Shown: positions 1-5,723, counted from the first letter of the stretch. The stretch: DNA of 7,042 nucleotides from Patescibacteria group bacterium (GCA_030917245.1 JAUPVA010000006.1:1-7042); one strand, 5' to 3'. Numbers and translations: made by a program. The notes: generated from the sequence alone by a model not told the origin.

Positions 1-356
<356 letters not shown>

Positions 357-589
357 ATGAATCTAGATTGTCACATTTCGGTGTGCGCAATCTGGGTTTC
401 CGGCTCTTAAAAAAGTCGGGCGACAGACTCAACTAGTAATTGGTGTTTAACAACACCAAAGACGTCAATCTCAGAAATGAAGATTTACACATCACTACCC
501 GTGCATAAGTGTCATTGACACCGAAGCGAGGTTTTAAGAGGCCCACTACCGACAATATGGTAGCCGAAAAGAGCACTCTGAATCCTCAC
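357..589 (+). other. 23S-5S spacer with processing-type hairpins
   Basis: No gene or tRNA is visible in this spacer. It holds several stem-loops. At 363-395 the arms AGATTG/CAATCT flank an inner CACA/TGTG. At 400-419 the arms are CCGGCT/AGTCGG with one G-U pair. At 440-459 there is a perfect 8-bp stem, TTGGTGTT/AACACCAA. At 546-563 the arms are CTACC/GGTAG. The first and third resemble stems cut by RNases during rRNA maturation, which is inference. The stretch 519-531 can pair with the 5' end of 5S; see the separate entry. No convincing promoter for an independent 5S transcript was found. Confidence 0.6.
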
Positions 590-596
590 TTCGGTG
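519..596 (+). other. Inverted repeat competing with the 5S closing helix
   Basis: CACCGAAGCGAGG at 519-531 is complementary to CCTCACTTCGGTG at 584-596, with 12 of 13 positions paired. The right arm includes the first bases of mature 5S (590-596), which form helix I in the folded rRNA. The nascent precursor could therefore form this long stem before the 5S 3' strand is transcribed. The nested CTACC/GGTAG stem at 546-563 would fit within its loop. The pairing is seen directly; a role in processing or folding order is inference. Confidence 0.5.
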
Positions 597-699
597 CCCA
601 TGGCGAAGAGGAAATACCTGTTCTCATTCCGAACACAGAAGTCAAGCTCTTCAGCGGCGATTATACTGCCACAAGTGGGAAACTAGCACGGCGCCGAAT
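590..699 (+). rRNA. rrf: 5S ribosomal RNA
   Basis: The core GCGAAGAGG, CCGAACACAGAAGTCAAGCTCTTCAGC (two overlapping blocks, about 602-655) is the standard bacterial 5S signature. Mature ends are set by helix I: TTCGGTGCC at 590-598 pairs over 9 bp with GGCGCCGAA at 690-698, with one G-U pair. The length of about 110 nt is slightly short but normal. The gene follows 23S directly and is closed by an intrinsic terminator starting 4-5 nt after the 3' end. Its last 26 nt and terminator recur downstream of the next gene. Confidence 0.95.
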
Positions 700-735
700 T
701 ATAAAAAAGCCATCCGAACAGGGTGGCTTTTTTCT
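674..735 (+). repeat. Direct repeat copy A: 5S 3' tail plus terminator
   Basis: This 62-bp block aligns without gaps to 1389-1450 with 53 of 62 identical positions by hand count. It covers the last 26 nt of 5S and the whole terminator. The two copies flank the gene at 961-1323. This copy is the functional parent, because it is continuous with a full 5S gene. Confidence 0.85.
703..733 (+). terminator. Intrinsic terminator of the rRNA operon
   Basis: The stem AAAAAAGCCATCC pairs with GGGTGGCTTTTTT, with one wobble and a GAACA loop, and ends in six T residues. It starts 4 nt after the 5S gene. The A-run opposite the T-run would let it work in both directions. Confidence 0.92.
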
Positions 736-850
736 AATTCGAGACTCTGTTATTTCTCACCTGCAGCAGTGTAATCCCGGGCGATTAAGCACTAACGAAA
801 TGAGCGTAAAAGTTCAGCTCGGCTTATCTTTTACTGAATGAGGCAGTTTG

Positions 851-872
851 CCATTTGAGCTTACTCAAATGG
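851..872 (+). repeat. Perfect 9-bp inverted repeat upstream of a promoter
   Basis: CCATTTGAG and CTCAAATGG are exact reverse complements separated by CTTA. No T-run follows, so it does not look like an intrinsic terminator. It lies 22 nt upstream of the predicted -35 for the gene at 961, a position compatible with a regulator site. Another possibility is a structured 3' end of read-through RNA. The rest of 736-894 shows only a weaker stem at 806-834 (GTAAAAG/CTTTTAC) and no gene or tRNA. Confidence 0.5.
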
Positions 873-894
873 TTGCGACAAGGGGCAGTAACTT

Positions 895-923
895 TTAACG
901 AATAGAAGTACTTATGCTATTAT
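895..923 (+). promoter_or_regulatory. Extended -10 promoter for the gene at 961
   Basis: An extended -10, TGC-TATTAT, lies at 915-923, with a weak -35, TTAACG, at 895-900 (17-bp spacer). Transcription would start near 930, giving a leader of about 30 nt that contains the AGGA Shine-Dalgarno at 947-950. A second possible -10, TATACT, lies at 931-936, so the exact start is unsure. Confidence 0.55.
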
Positions 924-960
924 TAACCCATATACTCTATAAAAAAAGGAAACCACAATA

Positions 961-1323
961 ATGAGCGAGTCGAATCAAGAGTACGGTGGCTTTCAGGAGC
1001 CTCAACCTGTATGGGATATGGTTGGTGACGGATCGAATCAAGCGGAAGCACAGACTGATAATACAACGGCAAGCGATCAGGATAATAGGGGTGGATTAGA
1101 ATTAGAAGTGTGGACCGAGGGAGATATTCGAGATGCCTCAAACGAGCTATCTGTCGAGCAAATCAAATCAGTTTTAGAGATGGCGCAAGAGCTACCTGAG
1201 CGGAGAGAGGCTGTCGATAAGCTTACGACAGTTTTTTCTCAGCTTGGTCACGAGGATCGAGCAATAATTATGGATATGGTTCATCAGATGTCTAATGAGG
1301 CCAAAGTGAAAGGCTCAGAATAA
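961..1323 (+). CDS. Small acidic protein of unknown function
   Basis: The product has 120 residues and I do not recognise its family. Residues 1-50 are rich in Q, N, E, D, S and G and look disordered. Residues 60-115 look helical, with the stretches LSVEQIKSVLEMAQ and DRAIIMDMVHQM having amphipathic spacing. There is no signal peptide, membrane segment or cysteine, so a cytoplasmic, possibly protein-binding role is likely. The start is supported by AAAGGA at 945-950, ten bases before the ATG, and by a promoter upstream. It stands alone between the rRNA terminator and a copy of the 5S tail and terminator (1389-1450), which probably ends its transcript. An antisense frame over 923-1141 has no support. 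Confidence 0.75.
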   Translation: MSESNQEYGGFQEPQPVWDMVGDGSNQAEAQTDNTTASDQDNRGGLELEVWTEGDIRDASNELSVEQIKSVLEMAQELPERREAVDKLTTVFSQLGHEDRAIIMDMVHQMSNEAKVKGSE

Positions 1324-1388
1324 GCCAGTGTCTTCCTTTAGGAGAGTAACAACTTAGCTTAATATAAGCAATTATTCTTAGCGTAGAT

Positions 1389-1450
1389 AGTGGGAAGCTA
1401 GCACGGTGCCGAATTATCTAAAGACCATCCGAATAGGGTGGTCTTTTTCT
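1389..1450 (+). pseudogene. Truncated 5S rRNA 3' tail plus terminator (repeat copy B)
   Basis: Bases 1389-1415 match the last 26 nt of the 5S gene (shared AGTGGGAA, CTAGCACGG, GCCGAATTAT), and the similarity continues through the terminator. No partner for helix I occurs upstream, so this is not a complete 5S gene. The preceding 1350-1388 shows only faint 5S-like similarity (AACTTAGCTT, GCAATTATTCT) and may be decayed 5S sequence. The likely origin is duplication or recombination at the end of the rRNA operon. The hairpin part remains intact and probably terminates the gene at 961. Confidence 0.75.
1420..1448 (+). terminator. Intrinsic terminator after the gene at 961
   Basis: AAAGACCATCC pairs with GGGTGGTCTTT around a GAATA loop, followed by T residues to 1448. 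Compared with the rRNA terminator, both arms have changed together (GCC/GGC there, GACC/GGTC here), so pairing is preserved and the hairpin appears functional. Confidence 0.88.
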
Positions 1451-1453
1451 CTT

Positions 1454-1496
1454 TTGCGACATACTACAGATCGTTTCGTATAGCTTATGGTCGCAA
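1454..1496 (+). repeat. Inverted repeat upstream of a consensus promoter
   Basis: TTGCGAC at 1454-1460 and GTCGCAA at 1490-1496 are perfect inverted 7-mers, with a nested ATAC/GTAT pair inside. The 8-mer TTGCGACA also occurs at 873-880, upstream of the other small gene's promoter. A shared operator is possible, but chance is not excluded. Confidence 0.3.
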
Positions 1497-1509
1497 CGTA
1501 TGAATGCTA

Positions 1510-1538
1510 TTGACAAATTAAAGCAAAAGTAGTATAAT
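1510..1538 (+). promoter_or_regulatory. Full-consensus sigma-70-type promoter, leaderless
   Basis: TTGACA at 1510-1515 and TATAAT at 1533-1538 both match consensus exactly and are 17 bp apart. The expected start site is 1545-1546, which is the A of the ATG at 1546 or one base before it. The mRNA would have essentially no 5' leader. Confidence 0.92.
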
Positions 1539-1545
1539 GCAAATT

Positions 1546-2001
1546 ATGTCACACAAAGAATCTACTATCACCAAGCACGAGCTACAGCATGCAGTACAAG
1601 ATACCGAACGATCACTTAGTTATTACGCACAAGTGCATGAAAGTCTTTTTGGTGCACCCGACAACGGGAGTGTAATGGACGGAGTACTATCGCACTTTGA
1701 AGAAGGTAAGTTTACGGAAATTAAGATTGGAGCTGATCCTACTGACGTTCAAGAAGTTACCGTCGCGTTCGATCGAGGCGCTCCTACACAGCGTGGCCGT
1801 AAAGCGATAGACAGCTTTACATTTAAGCCCGGTCAATCGTTGACACGTGAAATGGGTGATTACTCGACTGAATTAATTACGTTTGATCCTGAATCGGGTG
1901 AAGCAGTATTTCCACAAGGTATTGGTGCTAAACGTCAGAAGATTGCAATGACGGCATTGCAAATTATCCAAGACAACTTTTCGACAGATGTAATGAGCTA
2001 A
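1546..2001 (+). CDS. Hypothetical protein, 151 residues
   Basis: I do not recognise the family. The upstream in-frame ATG at 1537 overlaps the TATAAT box and would not be in the mRNA, so the start is placed at 1546 (MSHKESTITKHELQ). Residues 10-30 look helical. Residues 45-125 alternate charged and hydrophobic residues, suggesting beta strands (FTEIKIGAD, VQEVTVAFD, SFTFKPG, TELITFD). A final helix lies near 130-147. There is no signal peptide, membrane segment or cysteine. No Shine-Dalgarno precedes the start, as expected for a leaderless message. The gene is monocistronic, ends in TAA, and is closed by the terminator at 2011-2050. A perfect promoter suggests high constitutive expression unless a repressor binds. 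Confidence 0.8.
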   Translation: MSHKESTITKHELQHAVQDTERSLSYYAQVHESLFGAPDNGSVMDGVLSHFEEGKFTEIKIGADPTDVQEVTVAFDRGAPTQRGRKAIDSFTFKPGQSLTREMGDYSTELITFDPESGEAVFPQGIGAKRQKIAMTALQIIQDNFSTDVMS

Positions 2002-2010
2002 TACCGCACT

Positions 2011-2050
2011 ACTAAAGAAGAACCATCCAATAAGGGTGGTCTTTTTTAGT
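2011..2050 (+). terminator. Intrinsic terminator, third member of the hairpin family
   Basis: ACTAAAGAAG-AACCATCC pairs with GGGTGGTC-TTTTTTAGT around an AATAA-type loop, with a T6 run at 2042-2047. The core ACCATCC...AGGGTGGTC is almost the same as in the terminator at 1420-1448. The ACTAAA/TTTAGT base of the stem overlaps the TATAAT-like bases at 2050-2055. Confidence 0.88.
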
Positions 2051-2054
2051 ATAA

Positions 2055-2083
2055 TTTAGAGTCAAAAGTGCTCATGGTAAAAT
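2055..2083 (+). promoter_or_regulatory. Extended -10 promoter, leaderless, for the M14 peptidase gene
   Basis: TGG-TAAAAT at 2075-2083 is an extended -10, and TTTAGA at 2055-2060 matches the -35 consensus at 4 of 6 positions with a 17-bp spacer. The -10 ends 8 bp before the ATG at 2091, the same distance as in the promoter at 1510-1538. No Shine-Dalgarno is present between the box and the ATG. Confidence 0.6.
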
Positions 2084-2090
2084 AGGTACA

Positions 2091-3986
2091 ATGGTTTTGC
2101 CTCAACGACTACGGCGCTGGGTTTCTGCACTGCGCAGCGTGCCGCTTCGCTACTACATTGCCGCGGGTGTCGTGATGTTCGGATTCTTTTACGCGTATCA
2201 GTTTATTATTCCTAAATCAGTCGCCTATAACTTCGCGGGCGATACCTGCCGAAAACGAGTGACACTTCTGCCCGACCTGCAGCGGCCGAACGATAGTCGC
2301 TACGAAGTATTGTTTCGCGACGTCTGGCGTGTTGGTAGTATACCAGTGGCAGCGAGAACAACCTGTTTTGTAAGTAAGCAGGCACCCAAGCAGGGCGAGA
2401 GTACTGTATCGACTGCGCCGTTTAATGGCCCGCTTGCCCGGACTCACTACCGCATGAAGGTTCCTGCAGCACCAAAGCTGCTCGCATCTGCCCTAAAGAC
2501 TGAGGTGCCAGTGAGCAAAGACTTACTCATGCCGCTCAGTGCCCCAGACTCCGTTCACGATTATCGGCTTCATGTGGGCGAAAAGCAGGCTCAATGTAAG
2601 CCGTCACGGGAAGGCATTGCTTGTGATCTGCCGTCGCTAAAGCTAGCGCAGGGGGTAGCGTATACCTATAAAGTAGAGCGGGCATACAAAGGGAAGGCCA
2701 CGGCTACTGTTGGAGAAGGTGGTTTTACGACCTTAAGAGCAATTAGCCTCATAAAAGGCTCGGTATCGGCAGGCCAAACGGTGTATGCTCGCCCAACCGT
2801 ACTGGAGTTTACGGCAGATAAGCCGATTGCCCGAGCGGCGGTGGAACTTCGACTAGAGGGCAAGACGGTTGCTGTCGAGCAGCGAATTGCCGGTTCAAGC
2901 CTTAGTTTGCAGCTTAAGGAAGAGCTGCCTAGAGAAAAAACGTATGAGCTAGCGTTTTCTCAGCTAGAAGCGACTGACGGAAGTACGTTGGTTGAGTCCT
3001 ACAGACTGAAGTTCATGACATCAGGTGGTCCTAAGGTAGCGTCGGTATCAATTGGTTCAAGCGGAGTGGCGCAATCGGCGTCCGCTGTTCTGACATTCGA
3101 CCAGCCGCTCAGCAAGACAAAAGATGTCGCTTCGTTTGTGTCGTTTACCGGTGGCCAAGCGGTTATTCAGCGCCAATCAGATACGCAACTAGTTGTTCGG
3201 CTGCAAGGGCTACCGCTGTGTCAGGAATTTTCCATAACAGTGAAGCAAGGGATTCCAAGCGAACATGACCTAGCGTCAGCACGCGCCTGGGGTATGACCA
3301 GCCGTACCACTTGTCACCAAGTGACAACCTATGGAAGCTCAGTCAGAGGACGACCGCTTACTGCGTACGTATTTGGAACAAGCGGACCTGTCACGATGTT
3401 TACGGGGGGTATTCACGGCAACGAACCGAGCTCAACGACACTAATGCGGGCCTGGTTCGCCGAACTCGAGGCGCACCCCTCGCAATATGCCGGTAAAAGA
3501 GTTGTCGTCATACCTGCAATAAATCCCGACGGATTGGCAGCGGGCACTCGAGCCAATGCAAGGGGAGTGAACCTGAATCGAAATTTCCCGACCGATAACT
3601 GGGTCAAATCAATTAAAGACACTGACGGGAATCACCCGGACGGTGGCGGCGAATCGCCATTGTCTGAGCCAGAAGCGGCTGCGCTTGCAAAACTGCTGAC
3701 ATCCTACCGACCACGATTGCTTTTATCATTCCATGCGGTAGGCAGCCTCGCTATCGGCGATCCAGGTGGGTATTCGGCAGGCTACGCAGCCAAATATGCC
3801 ACCTTGGTTGGGTATCGAGATGGTACAAATCTTGGCAATGCAAACTTCGATTACAATATTTCTGGCGCCTTTGAAGATTGGAGTTACCGAAACGCCGGAG
3901 TCCCTTCTATCGTTGTCGAATTAAGTAGCTACACCTCGGTATATAGCGCCGGCCATACAAAAGCACTCTGGGCAATGCTGGAATAG
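2091..3986 (+). CDS. Membrane-anchored M14-family zinc carboxypeptidase with Ig-like domains
   Basis: The product has 631 residues. Residues 1-20 are basic and 21-40 form one membrane helix, so the bulk lies outside the cytoplasm. Residues 115-420 contain beta-rich repeats resembling bacterial Ig-like or macroglobulin-type domains, notably 215-310 and 313-400. Residues 415-631 form the M14 peptidase: zinc ligands H442 and E445 in HGNE, substrate-binding N-x-x-R ending at R497 in NLNRNF, zinc ligand H548 in SFHAVG, and the catalytic glutamate E610 in VVELSS. All key residues are present. The closest styles are MpaA or gamma-glutamyl-diaminopimelate peptidases, so a peptide crosslink substrate in cell wall is plausible but inferred. 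The metzincin-like gene follows after 15 nt in the same frame. Confidence 0.9.
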   Translation: MVLPQRLRRWVSALRSVPLRYYIAAGVVMFGFFYAYQFIIPKSVAYNFAGDTCRKRVTLLPDLQRPNDSRYEVLFRDVWRVGSIPVAARTTCFVSKQAPKQGESTVSTAPFNGPLARTHYRMKVPAAPKLLASALKTEVPVSKDLLMPLSAPDSVHDYRLHVGEKQAQCKPSREGIACDLPSLKLAQGVAYTYKVERAYKGKATATVGEGGFTTLRAISLIKGSVSAGQTVYARPTVLEFTADKPIARAAVELRLEGKTVAVEQRIAGSSLSLQLKEELPREKTYELAFSQLEATDGSTLVESYRLKFMTSGGPKVASVSIGSSGVAQSASAVLTFDQPLSKTKDVASFVSFTGGQAVIQRQSDTQLVVRLQGLPLCQEFSITVKQGIPSEHDLASARAWGMTSRTTCHQVTTYGSSVRGRPLTAYVFGTSGPVTMFTGGIHGNEPSSTTLMRAWFAELEAHPSQYAGKRVVVIPAINPDGLAAGTRANARGVNLNRNFPTDNWVKSIKDTDGNHPDGGGESPLSEPEAAALAKLLTSYRPRLLLSFHAVGSLAIGDPGGYSAGYAAKYATLVGYRDGTNLGNANFDYNISGAFEDWSYRNAGVPSIVVELSSYTSVYSAGHTKALWAMLE

Positions 3987-3989
3987 CGG

Positions 3990-3995
3990 TATACT
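3990..3995 (+). promoter_or_regulatory. Possible -10 box directly before the gene at 4002
   Basis: TATACT ends 7 nt before the ATG at 4002, the same geometry as the leaderless promoters at 1533 and 2078. No good -35 is visible near 3967-3972 and no Shine-Dalgarno lies between it and the ATG. The gene may instead be reached by read-through from 2091-3986. Confidence 0.35.
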
Positions 3996-4001
3996 AGAGA
4001 T

Positions 4002-4730
4002 ATGTGCTTAGTCTGTTCGGTGGGATATGCGGCTACGGGAGTGGCAGTCTTGGCATCCGCACCTATGTCTCAAACGTCCTCTCCTGTCGATGTGAGCGGC
4101 TTTTCTGAGCTACGCTCCTCGCTAGTAGAAGTGACGCGTCCAACCATCGAGCAACCGGAATGGCTAAAGCAGCAGTTGGCGGCCGAAGCAGCGGCAGCAG
4201 CAGCCGCTTCACAGGCTGCGACCAATGCTCGGCGCGCCACAAGTACGCTCACCGTTACGTATGATGTCTCGACTCGAGGTGCGGTGAGTGCCAGCTTGTC
4301 GGAGTTTAAGTTGCTCTCCAATCAAACCTTAAACGACGCCCGAGGCTGGGCGCGTATGAATGTTCGATTTGTCGAGGTGGCGAGTGGAGGCCAATTCAGT
4401 CTCGTGCTTGCCTCGGCGAATGAAGTCGGAGCGGTACCAGGCTGCGGAGCAGAGTATAGCTGCCGAAGCGGGCGATATGTCCTGATTAATCAAGACCGCT
4501 GGATGGGAGCAACGCCGAGTTGGAACAATGCCGGCGGAAGCCTGCGTGATTACCGGCATATGGTCGTCAATCACGAGACAGGACATTGGCTTGGACATGG
4601 CCATAGTTCATGCGGCGGGGCGGGGCAGCCAGCCGCCGTCATGCAACAGCAATCAATTGATCTCCAGGGGTGCTCGTTTAATCCATGGCCACTGCCGAGC
4701 GAACTGTATTCACCTCAGTTAGGAATTTAA
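4002..4730 (+). CDS. Exported DUF3152-type metzincin-like zinc protease
   Basis: The product has 242 residues. Residues 4-22 are hydrophobic and end in LASA, resembling a signal peptide, although no basic residue precedes them. Residues 60-72 are an alanine-rich linker. Residues 82-235 match my memory of DUF3152, a family best known from Actinobacteria: RGWARMNVRFVEVASGG, a YVLINQDRW block, and GGSLRDYRHMVVNHETGHW. The zinc site HExxHxxGxxH is complete (H191, E192, H195, G198, H201), and M214 in AVMQQQS may be the metzincin Met-turn. C148, C154, C204 and C224 could form disulfides, fitting an extracellular protein. No substrate is known to me. The gene lies 15 nt after the M14 gene and 2 nt before the next, so it belongs to the same cluster. 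Confidence 0.88.
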   Translation: MCLVCSVGYAATGVAVLASAPMSQTSSPVDVSGFSELRSSLVEVTRPTIEQPEWLKQQLAAEAAAAAAASQAATNARRATSTLTVTYDVSTRGAVSASLSEFKLLSNQTLNDARGWARMNVRFVEVASGGQFSLVLASANEVGAVPGCGAEYSCRSGRYVLINQDRWMGATPSWNNAGGSLRDYRHMVVNHETGHWLGHGHSSCGGAGQPAAVMQQQSIDLQGCSFNPWPLPSELYSPQLGI

Positions 4731-4732
4731 CG

Positions 4733-5476
4733 ATGAAGCGAAAACGAATAACACGAAAACATCTCATTGTCGGTCTGGTTAGCCTTGGGCTCATACTAGC
4801 TGGTGGGCTATATACTTGGTCGAGCATTACCGTGTGGCGTAACTACGAATCCCGACTACTCACAGAGCAGAAAACGTATGCGTCGCTAAAAGATCAGGCA
4901 TTAAAGGGTGAAACACCGGCTTCTCGTTTACAGGCGGTCCAAAAACTAGATGACAAATTGATGCGTCGTAATGAGTTATGCTCTTTACATCCGCTGTATG
5001 GATGGCAGGCGGTTGTCGTCCCCGCCATTAGAGATGGCGTACAGAGATGCAAAGACAAAGTGAGGCAACTCGATGCTATTGCAAAGCCTCTTGGTATTTT
5101 GAGGAGCTATCTAGATACCGAAGCGAAGATTCGAAGTATTATGACAACCCTCGCTCCAAACGAGGCATTTACAGAGAAGAATTGGAAGGAAAAAGGCCTT
5201 GCCCGGATTGAGCAGGCAAAAAGAGCATTGGATGAGCTCCGGACGAATGAGCAGTCCGGGGAGCTAAAGCGTAAAGCGCTGAGTCTCATTGCGACAACCG
5301 AGAAAGCATGGCAGGCGTTGATAACTGCGAATGACGCAAAAGATAAAAACGCTTATTTGGCGGCCTCAGACCAAGTGGTGAAGTCCTATGCTGATTTTTC
5401 GGCACTGGCAGATGCCTCAGATGAGATTCTGCAAAAACAGGTACAGGCAGTCACAAACGCCGCTGCAAAGCTATGA
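4733..5476 (+). CDS. Membrane-anchored helical protein of unknown function
   Basis: The product has 247 residues. A basic start (MKRKRITRKH) is followed by one hydrophobic helix at 11-28, typical of a signal anchor with the remainder outside. The rest is almost entirely charged helix with likely coiled coils at 36-82, 110-135 and 150-240. C83 and C106 could pair around the LHPLYGWQAVVVPAI segment. The start is set by AGGA at 4721-4724, eight bases upstream; an earlier in-frame ATG at 4685 lies inside the previous gene and lacks such a site. Only 2 nt separate it from the protease gene, so translation is probably coupled. I do not recognise the family; a scaffold or partner for the adjacent exported hydrolases is a guess. 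It ends in tandem TGA-TGA stops. Confidence 0.85.
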   Translation: MKRKRITRKHLIVGLVSLGLILAGGLYTWSSITVWRNYESRLLTEQKTYASLKDQALKGETPASRLQAVQKLDDKLMRRNELCSLHPLYGWQAVVVPAIRDGVQRCKDKVRQLDAIAKPLGILRSYLDTEAKIRSIMTTLAPNEAFTEKNWKEKGLARIEQAKRALDELRTNEQSGELKRKALSLIATTEKAWQALITANDAKDKNAYLAASDQVVKSYADFSALADASDEILQKQVQAVTNAAAKL

Positions 5477-5511
5477 TGAAGCGCTACTTAGAAGTTACGA
5501 ATAAATAGAAA

Positions 5512-5544
5512 ACGACCCGTCTCGCAGATCGGGTCGTATTTGTT
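5512..5544 (+). terminator. Terminator of the exported-protein cluster
   Basis: ACGACCCG at 5512-5519 pairs perfectly with CGGGTCGT at 5530-5537, and ATTTGTTT follows. The T tract is interrupted, so efficiency may be moderate. It lies 35 nt after the stop of the gene at 4733. Confidence 0.75.
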
Positions 5545-5569
5545 TGAATCAATTGCTTGGATTCAAACA
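5541..5569 (+). repeat. Perfect 10-bp inverted repeat next to the terminator
   Basis: TGTTTGAATC at 5541-5550 and GATTCAAACA at 5560-5569 are exact reverse complements with a 9-nt loop. It starts immediately after the terminator stem, giving two stacked hairpins. No T-run follows. It may stabilise the mRNA 3' end or be a protein-binding site. The remaining stretch 5570-5685 is AT-rich and shows no gene, tRNA or convincing structure. Confidence 0.5.
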
Positions 5570-5685
5570 GGTGCCTATAGCTTACTCCTGACAATTCGCA
5601 GTAATCACGAGAGCTAATTCCAATATATAGCACACGAAGCATAACTGCAATACCTTTTAAAACATAAAAATGTATATGGTAAATA

Positions 5686-5714
5686 TTGACAAAAAGCATA
5701 AGCTATGCTAATAT
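5686..5714 (+). promoter_or_regulatory. Strong extended -10 promoter of the KGG-protein gene
   Basis: TTGACA at 5686-5691 is a perfect -35. TGC-TAATAT at 5706-5714 is an extended -10, with a 17-bp spacer. AT-rich sequence upstream (5655-5685) could act as an UP element. The expected start is near 5721, leaving a leader of about 93 nt. Confidence 0.88.
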
Positions 5715-5723
5715 AAATTCATA

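Noticed and set aside
515..520. Exact TTGACA before the 5S gene as a possible 5S promoter
   Set aside because: No acceptable -10 box lies 15-19 bp downstream, and the bases belong to hairpin arms.
509..841. Open frame of 110 codons on the plus strand
   Set aside because: It runs straight through the 5S rRNA gene and its terminator, and has no ribosome site or protein-like pattern.
923..1141. Minus-strand open frame of 72 codons
   Set aside because: It covers the promoter and first half of the gene at 961, and lacks a ribosome site and promoter.
1537..1545. Longer start for the gene at 1546
   Set aside because: The ATG at 1537 overlaps the last bases of the TATAAT box, so it lies upstream of the expected transcript start.
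4685..4732. Longer start for the membrane protein gene
   Set aside because: It lies inside the protease gene, lacks a Shine-Dalgarno, and would place 16 extra residues before the basic start of the signal anchor. AGGA at 4721 supports 4733.
5542..5580. tRNA-like T-loop on the minus strand (GTTTGAATCC)
   Set aside because: The flanking bases do not form a 5-bp T-stem and no acceptor or anticodon stem is present. It is one arm of the inverted repeat at 5541-5569.
5617..5653. Leftward promoter-like sequence (TTGCAG, then TGC-TATATA)
   Set aside because: The spacer is only 15 bp and it would transcribe only antisense to the cluster terminator, with no gene to serve.
5484..5699. Minus-strand open frame of 71 codons
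   Set aside because: It spans the two intergenic hairpins and has no ribosome site or recognisable sequence.
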